Below, one piece after another: positions 23,421 to 36,586 of a DNA stretch of 64,000 nt. The notes below the pieces were generated by a model. It made no database searches. It worked only from the letters and a program-made list of their open reading frames with translations, and was not told the origin of the DNA. Position numbers and translations under genes: made by a program. The stretch is from the NCBI RefSeq assembly GCF_021462225.1, contig NC_061797.1, forward strand, positions 28,171,093-28,235,092. The letters are read 5' to 3'. Every line of letters begins with the position of its first letter. Position 1 is the first letter of the stretch. The DNA comes from Girardinichthys multiradiatus. Taxonomy: Eukaryota > Chordata > Actinopteri > Cyprinodontiformes > Goodeidae.

Positions 23421-23459
23421 GTGTCAATCGATCTGCATGTGACTTCGTCAGTGAATGAG

Positions 23460-24070
23460 CGAGAATCGAGTGAAAAACATCACCGAAAGGAGGCAAACAG
23501 CTGTTGTAAAATTTAAAAAAACAGGCTAAAAACACGGACCAAGTGTTGGGGAAAAGTGTGCGGCTAAAGGAGCTGAGGCAGGGCGGAGGGATCGCACATT
23601 TCACACAAGAGACGTTGTCGGAGAAGAACAAAACTGTCCTCAGTCAGAAGAGGATTTTATTAGAAAACGACGGTGGCGAAACTCTCTGGATGTGGAAAGT
23701 GTCAATTCTGTTTAGAAAAACAGAGCAGAAAGCGAGAGATGCTCCCCCTGTTTTCCCGGACGCCCACGGACCCAAAGGCTGGACTTGGAGCTCCTTCCCT
23801 GGGCTGCGCTCATGTGGAGCTGCCGCTGCTCCTCGTCCGCTCTACACAGCTTTTACCCCCCTCCTTGTTGCATTTGTGCTTTAAAACACGTCTCTCAACA
23901 ACCATTAGCCCTCTATACTCCTTTCCCTGATCCCACCGCAGAAAAATAACCGAATCTGTTTTTAAAACCGTGTTTTTCTACGATCAACTGCTCTGGAGTG
24001 GATCGCTGTCTTGCCCGTTTCTTATCTTCCATTCATGAGAGGAGAGGACGGAACGCTCATGTAAACACAG
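23460..24070 (+). other. Candidate 5' untranslated first exon (plus)
   Basis: CpG-rich stretch that ends at a strong donor, CACAG|GTAACG. The left boundary (transcription start) is not determinable and the coordinate is a guess. Several short upstream frames occur, as in long leaders of regulatory genes. No downstream partner exon was identified on the plus strand within the window. Confidence 0.25.
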
Positions 24071-24298
24071 GTAACGATACAAATAATCCAAAAAGAAGAC
24101 CGAGAATAAAACCAAACTATCTTGCATGAAAATGAACTTGTGATCGCTGGTAATCTCTCGAAAAGCGAGAATATAACCGGGTCCGCCAGACGGTAAACCC
24201 ACGAACAGACAGAGTGGTTCAGATAAGTCACACAGCGAGAGAATAGGATCGTGGAAACAAGAGAGGAAAAAAGAGATAAACGCAAAGTTGAAACTTAC

Positions 24299-24369
24299 AA
24301 TTTCTCGCTGCCGCTTTGTGATCCTCGCTTTTTAATCCAGTATAGAGATGATTTAGCTAAAGATCCCAT
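24299..24369 (-). other. Candidate first exon end with short frame (minus)
   Basis: On the minus strand an ATG in good context (CTTGATGG, 24369-24367) opens 23 codons that run unbroken into a GTAAGT donor (24298-24293). The peptide begins MGSLAKSS and is basic. It could be the N-terminus of a spliced protein or an upstream frame in a leader. I do not recognise it, and no joining exon was found. The exon would extend further right than this start codon. Confidence 0.18.
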
Positions 24370-24420
24370 CAAGGCAGTCTCCTTTTGGTCAGTTTGCGCT
24401 TAGGGTGGCAAAAGAAAGAT

Positions 24421-24727
24421 CATTGTTGTTGCGGAGTGTAAAAACCGAAGTAGGTAGGCTACTATTAGTTGTTAAAGGCGATATAAAAATAATTTGGATG
24501 CAAAGCAGGCGATGAGTCTTGTGTTAGAGGGAGCGAGGAAGAGGTGAAAGTGAGATCTGATGATTGAAAAGAAAAAACTCTTTGGATCTTTATTCCTGCT
24601 AATTAGTTTCCTGCAAAAAATGGCTGTGATTAATTCAGTGCGCATGTGCTTCATTACACAGGCACGAAGGGAAGGGCTAATTAGCCGCCTTCTGGATCAA
24701 TAAGATTCAGCAAAGGAGAGAGGCTCG
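24421..24727. other. Non-coding DNA
   Basis: Flank of the CpG-rich region. No distinct feature seen. Confidence 0.4.
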
Positions 24728-24793
24728 GGAGAGAGAGGGAGGGAGGGAGGGAGATAGAGGAGGGAGGGAGGGATGGATAGATAGATAGATACA
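24728..24793. repeat. Compound GAGA / GGGA / GATA tract
   Basis: Purine-rich simple repeat: GA units, then GGGA units, then a short GATA run, all on the plus strand. Confidence 0.9.
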
Positions 24794-24907
24794 AGTAGAA
24801 AAAGAGGAAAGTAATGATCAGGAATTGAAAATATGGAATTACGAACAGCGGAAAGTAAGAGTTTGATTAGACGGAAGACAGTGAAAGTTAATGCGGGAGC
24901 GGGGAGC

Positions 24908-24936
24908 CGCAGCAGGCAAACTGTTTGCCTGCTGCG
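24908..24936. promoter_or_regulatory. 29-bp perfect palindrome with forkhead-like cores
   Basis: Arms of 14 bp (CGCAGCAGGCAAAC, 24908-24921, and GTTTGCCTGCTGCG, 24923-24936) around a single T. Each arm carries GCAAAC/GTTTGC, close to a forkhead half site, and GGCA/TGCC halves like NFI. The right arm is followed by a T-run (24937-24942). As RNA it would fold into a tight hairpin. Function is unknown. Confidence 0.5.
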
Positions 24937-24942
24937 TTTTTT

Positions 24943-26103
24943 CCACCGCTTCCCCCTCACTTTTAAAGAGTTTTTGTTTAGCTTTTTTTGAAAAATAAAT
25001 ATAATTTATGCAGATTCAGCACAAAAGCGACACTGCTTAATTTTATCCCAGCTATTTAGAGTTTCCGGCTTGCATCTTAGTCGCTTCAAAAGTAAAGTCA
25101 GGGTTGTGTTTCTGACGAGTTCCAATCGTTTTAACAGCTTATTAAAAATTATAACTTAGTTTCTAATATGAGAGAAATGTAAGCTTCCAGACCTCAGCGA
25201 TCTGCACTGCATGCACCCGTGCAAATGAAGGATTATAAGCAAATAAAATAAAACACTTTGCGAAAATGAAAGCGTGTTTAGATCGTTTTTCTTTACGCAG
25301 GACTGTACAGTAGCAGCAACACATGAGCTGACACGGTGCAAGGGCTGCTGTTGTAATCTGCAAAGACCAGAGCTTATCGTAAATACAGTGGCACCTGCAT
25401 ATTATCGCGGCTAACTGTGTATTTGCCCCGGTAAATATATATTTTAAGCATTAAGAGTAAATACCTCAGTCCCGGAGCAGAAAATTAATATGAAGTTGTA
25501 TTGACGGCGCAGCTTCGGTGTTTTAACTTTGATAAAGTTCATGTAGGTAAACCTAAGAGGCAGTCGGGAACACTCTAAAATATTGTTTTTCCTGTTCAGA
25601 ATAAGGCTTAATAATAAACACAACTCATACCATTGGCTGTTTAAATATTATTAAGCATAAACTATAGATTTTACTGATCTAGAACTAATAAAATGCTATA
25701 AAAAAAAATCAAGGTCCTATCCCCTTTATTTTAAAATAAAGAAATCTAGCCTTAAAATTAAGTATTTGATACATTTACAAGGGGATGTTAAGAGCATGTT
25801 TTAGTTACCTTTCACTCTCAGCTCACACGCCGGACTTTCTGTTGTTTTACAACACACCTATAAAAAAGTGTTTACAGTTCTGACGGAATATAGCTCAGTT
25901 TTAAACATTTACTTTCAGTAAAATTGGGGAAAATCATCAAAACTGCCTGCATTTGTACAGAATGTCTGCAGCTTCGGCTTGTTTTGGAAATACCTGTTTA
26001 AGCCTCAATGCATTCTGTATACGTGTGTTCATGTTTCACATTAGAATAAACTAGATGTGTATATAAATATTTGTAAAATATGACTAGATTTGTTCTTACC
26101 AAG
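24943..26103. other. Unique non-coding DNA
   Basis: AT-rich with scattered CpG. No gene or transposon recognised. Confidence 0.4.
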
Positions 26104-26276
26104 CACCCCAGTGAAAGACCTGTGAGTGTAGGTGTGATGAACCAGCATGCCATTGTGACATCTGCTTCCAAACTTGTGGGAACACGTTGTGTATGAGAGT
26201 GGGTTCAAGTAAATAACAATAATAACGGTGAAAACTGCGTGACTCCGACTGTTCCGGATATTTCTTCAGGTCCTGG
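26104..26276 (-). other. Possible non-coding exon (minus)
   Basis: On the minus strand a stretch beginning after TGTATGCAG (AG at 26278-26277) ends at GCTTG|GTAAGAAC, a consensus donor with GT at 26103-26102. The pyrimidine tract before the acceptor is weak. One frame is open through most of it but terminates at the donor, and the peptide is not recognisable. Confidence 0.18.
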
Positions 26277-26421
26277 CTGCATACATTTTTTTTAAACAAT
26301 AACGTTTATTCCAATGTCCAAATCATCAATCTGACATCACATTATAAGGTGATCAGATCTCAGGTAAACACAAGATTTTTGAACTTCCTTAAAAACAAAC
26401 AAAATCCGTAAAAGGGAGACT
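26277..26421. other. Non-coding DNA
   Basis: Short AT-rich spacer. Nothing recognised. Confidence 0.4.
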
Positions 26422-26440
26422 CCCCCCCCCCCCCCCCCCC
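26422..26440. repeat. C19 homopolymer
   Basis: Nineteen consecutive C residues on the plus strand. Confidence 0.95.
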
Positions 26441-26984
26441 GACTAAAAAGCAACATTGAAGTCTCTCATTGCTCTTTTTATCAGAATTTTATGCTGGTTC
26501 TATGCGGACTCTGTCAGTTATACACACTTTCTGTGCAAACAGCTCTCTGTGTGGAGCCCAAGTTGCTGCAGACACAAGCAGCAGCTTTTACAGAACGCCT
26601 TCCTCTGATTGAAACAATACGGATTTGTTAGTCGACGTCAACGTGCTGAATACCGACGCAGAGTTAATAGATAACTGAATTAAATTGTCGCATCTACATA
26701 TTACCTGAGCAATATACGAACCTAAAAAATAAAAAATAAAATCCCACTGTTAAGAACTCGTAACTGGATTAAGAAAACTACCTGATGTGTGTGAGTGTGT
26801 GTGTGTTTCATATGTGTACCGGGTAGAAATTCATACCGGTGTGTTTTTATTTTAAGGCTGCACCGAGTTGTTACGATTGAAGACCTTCGTGATGTTCTGC
26901 TTGAGAAGGGTGGCTGATGAAATAAATAGACTATATTTTATGTTCTCCAAGGCCCTTTGACTTAAAGGTTAGAGAGGTTATGAA
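26441..26984. other. Non-coding DNA
   Basis: No gene recognised. A short GT-rich tract lies near 26790-26806. Confidence 0.4.
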
Positions 26985-27008
26985 CCCCCCCCCCCCCCCC
27001 CCCCCCCC
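26985..27008. repeat. C24 homopolymer
   Basis: Twenty-four consecutive C residues on the plus strand, about 545 bp from the C19 run. Confidence 0.95.
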
Positions 27009-28120
27009 AACCCCCGGGATGCGGCGTTTCTACAGATCCAATAGCATATATTCCTTTGAAGAGACTCACTCCTTACATTGTAGCCTATATGGCCAGAACC
27101 CAACTCCCCCTTTTTCCATCACACTCTCCCTCTTTCCCTCACCCTTCATCCCTCCCTCACTGTCCTCTCCCCTCTCACCCTGCTGCTAAAATATATGGTG
27201 TGCTGTAACACGGCATTTCCTCGGCAGTCCACAAGCAGCGACAAGTACTGATACCTGTTTTTAAGTAATGCAGCATCTGTTGTATAGAATGTCCCCTCCT
27301 CAGAAATAAAACACAATAAATAAATAAATAAACCGCTCAAGCTGTTCGCATTTTTTCTCCTCTCTGCATGTGTGAGAGACAGACTGCAGGAATCTCGAGG
27401 ATTTGCGACGCGTCTGCTCTCTCGGGAAGAAGGAGATTGTAAAAATGAATAGGTTGAAAACAGCGTGCCAGAGGAGTTAAAGGGGGCTACCAGATAATAA
27501 AAGAGTCTGGTGTAATTTGAGGCTTCCATGGAGACAGCTTTCAACCAGTCGCTCGCCCAACGCCTGCAACAATGCAAACTTCAGTTTACAAATTAATGCA
27601 AAGACCTGATTGACATTACTCCATCAGTGGCCATATTGAGCACGGTGCGAGCTAAGTCAAAAAAGAGAGCTGCCAGACGGAGGCCTTCATGGTTTTAGGG
27701 CCTATGCTTGAGTGAAAAGAGAAAAAGGGGGAGCTGACAGGGTCTGGGGCTTTTGTGTTGCCAGCATTGAATTGCGCCTCTCAGTGGGAAGGATAACTGT
27801 CCACGTGCCAGCCTCAATAGGCATGCATCGATGAGTGGCATTACAAATTCAACACAACTTGTGGCTATGACAGCCCGTGGATGTGACAAAGAAAGCCAGA
27901 GTGGCTTGAAATGCAAAGTGCTGCGTGGATGCGAGGGCGCGTGGAAATGGTTGACCATCACCAGAGCTGCCAGAAACAAAAACAACGCATGCAGAAGGAG
28001 GACCGAGTCCTATATAATCACTGCTAGAAGAGATGGGGGCTGTAGCAAGCAGACGCACGTGCACGACTTGTCAGAAACATTTATTTGAATGTTTTCAATT
28101 TGAATTACAAGTTAGTCTTT
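27009..28120. other. Unique non-coding DNA
   Basis: 27146-27577 on the minus strand holds a 143-codon open frame, the longest one outside repeats, but its product has no recognisable domain and the plus strand looks equally unique. 27690-28080 is repeat-free and of mixed composition, with a CACGTG E-box at 27801-27806. A pentanucleotide-like AATA run lies near 27314-27332. Confidence 0.35.
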
Positions 28121-28182
28121 GCAGAGGGCGCCGGGCGCGCGCATGCGGGCCCGCGTGAGTGTGCACGAGCGCGCGCATCCCA
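28121..28182. other. CpG cluster, alternating purine-pyrimidine
   Basis: Very dense CG and alternating GC/GT steps (GCGCGCGCATGCG, GTGTGCACG, GCGCGCGCAT), a composition that favours left-handed Z-DNA. It stands out sharply from the AT-rich surroundings. Confidence 0.5.
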
Positions 28183-28514
28183 GACAAAGCACCAAAGGAA
28201 ACAGAGGAAATGAGCAGGGGTGAAAGTATTTAAAGATAAAAGCTGTGTTCGAGAAAAAGTCATATAACTTTATAAAGAGATAACGACTAATATATTTCCA
28301 AGGATTTGGGGGGATTTAAGATGTTCATAGGCTGTAATATTAAAGAGTGCACGGTGTGAGTTGTGTATTCAGGATGTGGTAAACAGAGATGAAAAGGGCA
28401 TCATAGCTTTCTTAGAATACAGAGTGTGTGAGATTATGCTCTGAAAACATTTAAATTAGGGGGGAATGAGAACTTTTTACCTGACAAAACCATATATATA
28501 CAGATATCTATCTA

Positions 28515-28520
<6 letters not shown>
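28183..28520. other. Non-coding DNA
   Basis: AT-rich sequence with no recognised feature, leading into a (TA)n run. Confidence 0.4.

Positions 28521-28545
<25 letters not shown>
28521..28545. repeat. (TA)n tract
   Basis: Short TA dinucleotide run just upstream of the compound tetranucleotide array. Confidence 0.9.
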
Positions 28546-28554
28546 CTACAGAAC

Positions 28555-30770
<2,216 letters not shown>

Positions 30771-30784
30771 CTCTCTCTCTCTGG

Positions 30785-30847
<63 letters not shown>
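30771..30847. repeat. Compound CT / GT / GA dinucleotide tract
   Basis: About 15 CT units with one GG interruption, then about 14 GT units, then about 8 GA units. Confidence 0.95.
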
Positions 30848-31505
30848 CATGGTATCTTCAGTGTCCATATAACTCGCGTCCGCGCGTGTGTGAGCATGGC
30901 TAAGGGATATATAACGTATGATGGGCCATACTGAAAAATAATTATTAATATTATTATTATTAGTAGTATTGGTTTTATATAATGTTGACATGTCCAAAAT
31001 ATAACAATTAAAACTTTGTAAAAACCTCAGCATCTAGTCCCATGACATCCTCTCTGCTTTATATCTTTTTTTTTTTTTTTGTATTGTATTGTATTTTCTT
31101 TGAAAAACAACAAAAAAAAACATTTGACATGAATAAAAAATATCTATTCTTTTAAAGATCGATGTCATCGTTACAAGTGTTTAATAAGAAACGTCTAAAA
31201 TATTTTGGTTTGTGCATCTGTTGCTATATGTTCAAAATAATAGACTGCAGGTAACAGAGTCTCTTGCAGGTGTTGGGGATAAAATCCAAAACACGAATAC
31301 AACATAAATGGTTATGAATAAATAAATAAATAAATAAAAGCAAAGGTCGTGTTAAAGATAAAGAAAAAAATGTCTTTAATTTTTAGACAATTTATCAGAG
31401 TTTAATATTAAACTATATTCTAAATAACGAATGTTTAAAATATTTTCAAGCAGTGACAAAAAAGGAAAAAAAAAATGGAGTAGCTTCAAATAATACACAT
31501 TTCAG
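30848..31505. other. AT-rich non-coding DNA
   Basis: (AATA)n at about 31314-31337 and several A/T runs. No gene recognised. Confidence 0.4.
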
Positions 31506-31561
31506 GTCGGTGATACGGTGAATAATGGAGAAATCCTGGAAGCTGCTGTCACAGTCTCCGG
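31506..31561 (+). other. Possible micro-exon (very weak)
   Basis: A 56-bp stretch between an acceptor-like CATTTCAG (AG at 31504-31505) and a donor-like TCCGG|GTGAGA (GT at 31562-31563). Only one of three frames is open, starting VGDTVNNGEILE. The flanking tract is AT-rich rather than pyrimidine-rich. Reported only because all boundaries and the single open frame agree. Confidence 0.12.
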
Positions 31562-33578
31562 GTGAGACCCGTGGGGTTTTACGCGCTTTAGAGCGGCTCA
31601 CTGAAACAGAGGGATCTCAAATCAGAGCCATATGAACACTTCAGGCAGCAGCTATACACCCGCTGATGGTAAACCTATCCAAACAGGACGAAGGGGAGAA
31701 ACACAAACCTCTGCGAGTCCAAACCTCTTCAAATATCACTTCGTGCTCGCTGCATATGCACGGACACATAATAAACTTACAGAGTTATTTTACTGTTGGC
31801 AAGAAGAGCACACCGAAAAGAAAGAAAGGGGGGAAACACGACGAGATGAAAGATGACAGGTGGAAGCGACAGAGAAGGCAAGTACAGATCTAAGATTTTC
31901 CCCTGTGGTCAATCCCAAATCCTGCAAAGATGCATAGATGATGTCATCTGTCTTGTTTGGGCTAAACAGCAATGAATGGTTAAAAAAAAAAAGACAATTC
32001 AAAAAATTGATAATTCATGAAACAGAATAATAAATGATCCATGTGGTTCAGAAGTGGGAAATAATTTTGAACAGAGTTTTTAAAAACAGCACCCGAATTG
32101 GATTTTAAGTACATAGGTAATTATAATAAAATAATAATTAGACCTAATCCTATCCTAATAAATATAATAAACATTACAGCAAATCAAATATAAGGATGCT
32201 TTGAATAAGAATACCTTTAGCCCTAAATGCTATCTAATTTCAGGATTTTTGGTGCATATCTGTCTGACAGCGAGGCTTGCCTGCACATCAGGATTCACTA
32301 AGTGAGTTTCTTTAAAAAAAAAAAAAAAAGGAAGCAAAGCAAATACAGACACTACAACTCCTTGTTGTAAAACAGTCCAGAGCAGCTCATTTGAAGCTTT
32401 GTGGGATCAAACCTTCAGATTGTGTGGGAGCCCACCTCCCCACTTTTTTGACTGAGGTACATTTAACCTCTGTAAGCTTACAAACTCTAAACTTTGTTCA
32501 GGTTGCCGGCAAGCCCCACTGATATTTGCTGTGTGTGGCGAGCTGTGGAATGGGGGAGGTCACAGAGCCTTGCTTGTCCATCAACTGCTTTGGCCTCTGA
32601 GCTTGAAATACCTCAGTAGAGGTGAGCCCCCCTCCGTGTAGCCTTCAGTGTTGCTGCAGCCAATAAAACCAAGTGCCCATAGAGCTGTTTCCTTTTTAAG
32701 GTGTTAGCTTGTAAAGGGGGTTAACGGTACAGGTGTTTACTTTTGCATGACAGGTACTCTACTGAAGGTTGAGTGAAGATGATGAAATCAAAAGATCTGA
32801 AGCAGTCCATAAAATACTAAGTTTCATTCTGGAGTGGGTTATAAATACTGATCTATAAACAGAAAGTCAAGTAAACCTCATAAGATCAGTTCTCCAATAG
32901 AAACATATCCTCATAAGAGGCCTAGCATATTCGAAATCACCGTAACACACATGAGGTTTACGTTATGAACATGTAACTATCAAAGTAACTGATCCTATAG
33001 CAAAATAAAATATATTTTGTGTCTGCTGTGTGTAAAATATTAGCTTTTCTACCACAAGAGAGTTAATAGCAGCGGCTATTTGGCTATGATAGTACATGCA
33101 CTCAAGTTATGACATTGGTGTGGATGACAACATGTTAGATGAAATTAGGTAAAATTCAGTGTGGCTACTGCAACACCTATGTCATAAATAAACAAAATGT
33201 CAACCAACTAAACAAGCATTTATTTCTGCTTATAAAGGTAAACATGTCAAAAGCTGCTTTTATGATCCAAAAGGTCACACCTTCCCCCCAGATCAGATGA
33301 CCAGCAGTGACTTCATATTCTCTTTCACAACTGACAGGATCAAATGTGTGGACTAAATCACGCATTTCTTCACTTAATGATAGCTCCAATCAAGCTGTAA
33401 TTCTTGGTTTAGTTTATTTACACACCCTGTACCTATTTCATCAATAAAATGTCAATCATCAATACAATAATGTCATGCGGGACTTTTTCTGAAGCCTGTT
33501 ACCAGTACATCATGTATTAATGTTTAGGGTGATTTTTAAGGCGGCTCGTAGTGGAGACTTTTCAAAGTTTAAACAATA
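31562..33578. other. Unique non-coding DNA
   Basis: 31560-31900 has more CpG than its surroundings. A17 near 32313-32329. 32480-32720 is repeat-free and of mixed composition. No gene recognised. Confidence 0.4.
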
Positions 33579-34885
33579 TAGGGGCTTCCAAAAATATTAA
33601 TACCACTTGAACATTTTTATTTTATTTTATGTTGCAACCACAAACTTACATACATCTCACTGGGATTTTGTGTGAAAGACTAACATAAAGTGGTGTATAA
33701 TTGTGAAATAAAAAGAAATTAATACATGGTTTTCTAAAAAACAAAATCTAAAAAAAAAAAAAAAGTCAAAAAAGTGTGGAATGCATGTGTTTAGCCACCT
33801 TGATTCAACACTTTGTAGAACCCTGTTTTTGCTATGTTTACAGCTTCAGGTCTTTTGGATTTGTCTCTACCTGATTTGCATATCTACAAACAGAAAAATG
33901 TGCCCACTCTTCATTGCAAAATAGCTTAGTTTTAGTCAGGTACAATGGAGTCTGCAAACATCAGTTTTCAGGTCTTGTTATTGATTTTCAGTTGGATTTA
34001 GATCTGGAGTTTGACTGGGTCATTCTAATACATAGATTTTGATCTAATGAATACATAAAAATGTATATTTATAATCATAACTGCTGGATGGTGACCACAT
34101 ACCAGTCTCAAGTCTTTTACAGCATTTTACATGCTTTCTTACAGGTTTACTCCAAATTAAGCTTAACCTATTATCCCATCAAGTCAGACCAGCATCCACG
34201 TCCATGCTGAGAACATGGACATGGATGCTGGTCCGACCAGAGCACCTTCTTTCACATTTCTTGTGTCCTACAAGTCTTGTGGCAAACTTTGACTGGGAAT
34301 TTTTATCACTTATTTTAACAATGGGATTCTTCCTGGCCCTCTAAAGTCAAATTTATGGCAAACATGAATAATGGTCCTTTCAACAGTCTGAACTGTGGAT
34401 CTATGCAGCTCTTCCAGGGTTACTATGGGTCTGTGTCTCCTTCCCTGTCAGTTTAGGTTTTTTCAGATGATAAACTCGTTGTTTTATAATCTAACCCTGC
34501 TTTAAATTTCTCCATATCTTTATCTCAGATCTGACAGGTGTTTGCTGGCCTTTTATTCACAAATGTTTTCTAAAAAACCCCGGAGTCCTTCACAGAACAA
34601 CTGCCTTTATTCTGACTTTATATTTTATACATGTAGACTCTATTTACTAATTAGGTGACTTGTTATTAAATTTGATTATATTTAGAGGTATCAGATAGAT
34701 GGGTAAATACATATGTACACTTGTTAAAAAAAATGAAAACCATGCATAATTTTCCTTCCACTTTTCAATCATACACTGCTTTGGTTTATCACATAAAACC
34801 CTAACAACATCTTATCACAATTTTGTTATATTGTGACAAAATGTGAAAAGTACAAGGGATATTCATACTTTTGAAGGACATTGTA
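33579..34885 (-). mobile_element. Degraded Tc1-like transposon relic
   Basis: The ends form diverged inverted repeats: left from TAGGGGCTTCC (33579) through CACAAACTTAC and ATTGTGAAATAAAAAG, and right through CTTTGGTTTATCACATAAAA to GACATTGTA (34885). TA dinucleotides flank both ends. The interior follows the minus-strand transposase gene of a common fish Tc1-like family, with recognisable segments near 33840-34030 and 34230-34560, but is shattered by stops, frameshifts and a large internal deletion near 34185-34235. No usable frame remains. The edge fragment at 63941 has a related terminus. Confidence 0.85.
34187..34233. repeat. Inverted repeat at a deletion scar
   Basis: Arms of 20 bp (34187-34206 and 34214-34233), complementary except for one position, separated by 7 bp. 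The hairpin lies inside the Tc1-like relic, where a block of the transposase gene appears to be missing. Confidence 0.8.
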
Positions 34886-36584
34886 AATCGTTCCTGTTGT
34901 GGTTTTTATTTAGTGTCTAAAAGGTCTAGTTTTAGATAAGAACGCATAGATAGTATAATCCACACTCAGAAATAATTAATCTTTGAACTAAAATCTTCAG
35001 CTTGGCATGTTTTGGGAGTATACTGGTTTGGTTTAATAAAACGATGAACGGAATACAATGTCTACTTTTATGTCTACAGTTTTCAGTGCTTAATAAAACA
35101 AGCCTGACTGAAAGCTGATGGCACTATTCATGGAAACTATTACATTAAAAATGATATTTTATTGTCAAAGAAACATTATTAGCAGTCCCAAATGTATCAT
35201 TCTAAGTGCTTCAGTCCACAAGAAATTACAAAGACAGATTGCAGTAAAAATCCAAATTCACTGTGTTTTTCTTTCATCTACCACAAATTGTCTGAGCCAC
35301 ACTCTGATAATGTGGAGTTATGAGCCATATGCTGGTGAGCATTTCGTACATTCATGTGAGTTATAAAAGCAATATCAACCTGTGTTTGGTCCACCTTTTT
35401 ATGTTATGTTTCTGAGTGTGTCCAAACACAAATCTGCAAGATGAAAGGCCGAGGTAAAGAGGAAACAGCTTTTTACAGGTTGTGTTAGAAATGTAAATAT
35501 TTAGCATGGGCACCACTGTCCAATTACATATATCTTTCATGTATGAAATCATGCATGTCTTTTTTTTCTAAACGGGGAAGGCTTGCACAAAGGGAGAAAC
35601 CCTGGCTGCAGAAGAACAGTGAAAATAAAGTCGAGTGTCGGAGCCCTGGAGCCCTGAGTGGAGAACACAGCTCCTTCAGCACACAGGATATATGGGAGGG
35701 CTGCAGCTTCCCCCCTGATAGAAACCCTTTTCACTTCTAACTTCTGCCTTATAAGTGTTCCCTTCTTCGGGAGGCAGCTCATCTGTTTGGTCTTAATTCA
35801 AATTTTATTGTAAATCCTTTCCTGATTGTGTTCATAATATCTCTGCATTGATAAATATTGTTTATTGTGTGCTCAAAGTTTGTGTACCAATAATAGTATA
35901 TTTAAAAAAAACAAAATAAAATGAAAAACTTATCTTTGTTTTAAGTCTCTTCAAATCCTTAAATCCAGGTAGCTCATATGCTGGTTTTGCTGTATTTCTT
36001 TTCCTTTGTTAAAATATTCTCCCTTAATTTCAATGACTAATTCCTGTTATTATCAGACATAATTTCAAGTGAAAAGTAATCTCCTCTTTGTGTCGTCCAC
36101 AAACAGTTTTACCTTTTTCAAGGATTTCTGATACTGTCTGAGTCAAAGTCACTGCAGAAAAATAAAAACACGTGTATTCCTTTCAAAAACAGAATTATGT
36201 GAGGCAGTCTCAATGAACTGGCTTCAGATCTTGATTGTAGACAGAATAAATTATTGGCAAACTAAATCAGATGTATGCATCAGAAAATTGCCATTTTTGA
36301 TACGCAAATAATATATTTTTGTGATAAAACTCGGAAATAAACAAAAAAGTATTTCAGTAAACACAAATGTACAATGACAGCTTTTGTGGCCACAATTTAT
36401 CTCTGAGAAAATCCCCTTTAAAATCTCTATGCCTTTGACCATTTAAAGATCCATTACTCCATCGCAGCAAACTGACTACTTTCAGGACGCAAACAAGAGA
36501 GTGTATACTTTGTGTTACTTGATGCCATTTTAAAATATATTTGCATAGGCAGAGTTTCAGTTTTAATGTCTACTTGTTGACACA
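34886..36584. other. Unique non-coding DNA
   Basis: AT-rich sequence with a short less AT-rich block at about 35570-35780. No gene recognised. TA at 36585-36586 flanks the next transposon. Confidence 0.4.
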
Positions 36585-36586
36585 TA

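Larger units (their letters stand above)
22990..24420. promoter_or_regulatory. CpG-rich promoter-like region
   Basis: CpG dinucleotides are clearly denser here than in the surrounding AT-rich DNA (for example around 23010-23060, 23220-23310, 23440-23700 and 24000-24060). Good splice donors occur on both strands: CACAG|GTAACG on plus (GT at 24071-24072) and ATT|GTAAGT on minus (GT at 24298-24297). Together these suggest one or more transcription starts with 5' untranslated first exons. No TATA box is obvious. Plus-strand frames (23543-23884, 23673-23930) resemble untranslated GC-rich leader rather than a known protein. Confidence 0.4.

Noticed and set aside
23543..23930. Overlapping plus-strand frames in the CpG-rich region
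   Set aside because: Two different frames overlap, which is common in GC-richer leader DNA, and neither resembles a known protein. Described as a possible untranslated exon instead.
27146..27577. 143-codon minus-strand frame
   Set aside because: Longest frame outside repeats, but it has no recognisable domain, no clear splice or start context and odd composition. Treated as chance.
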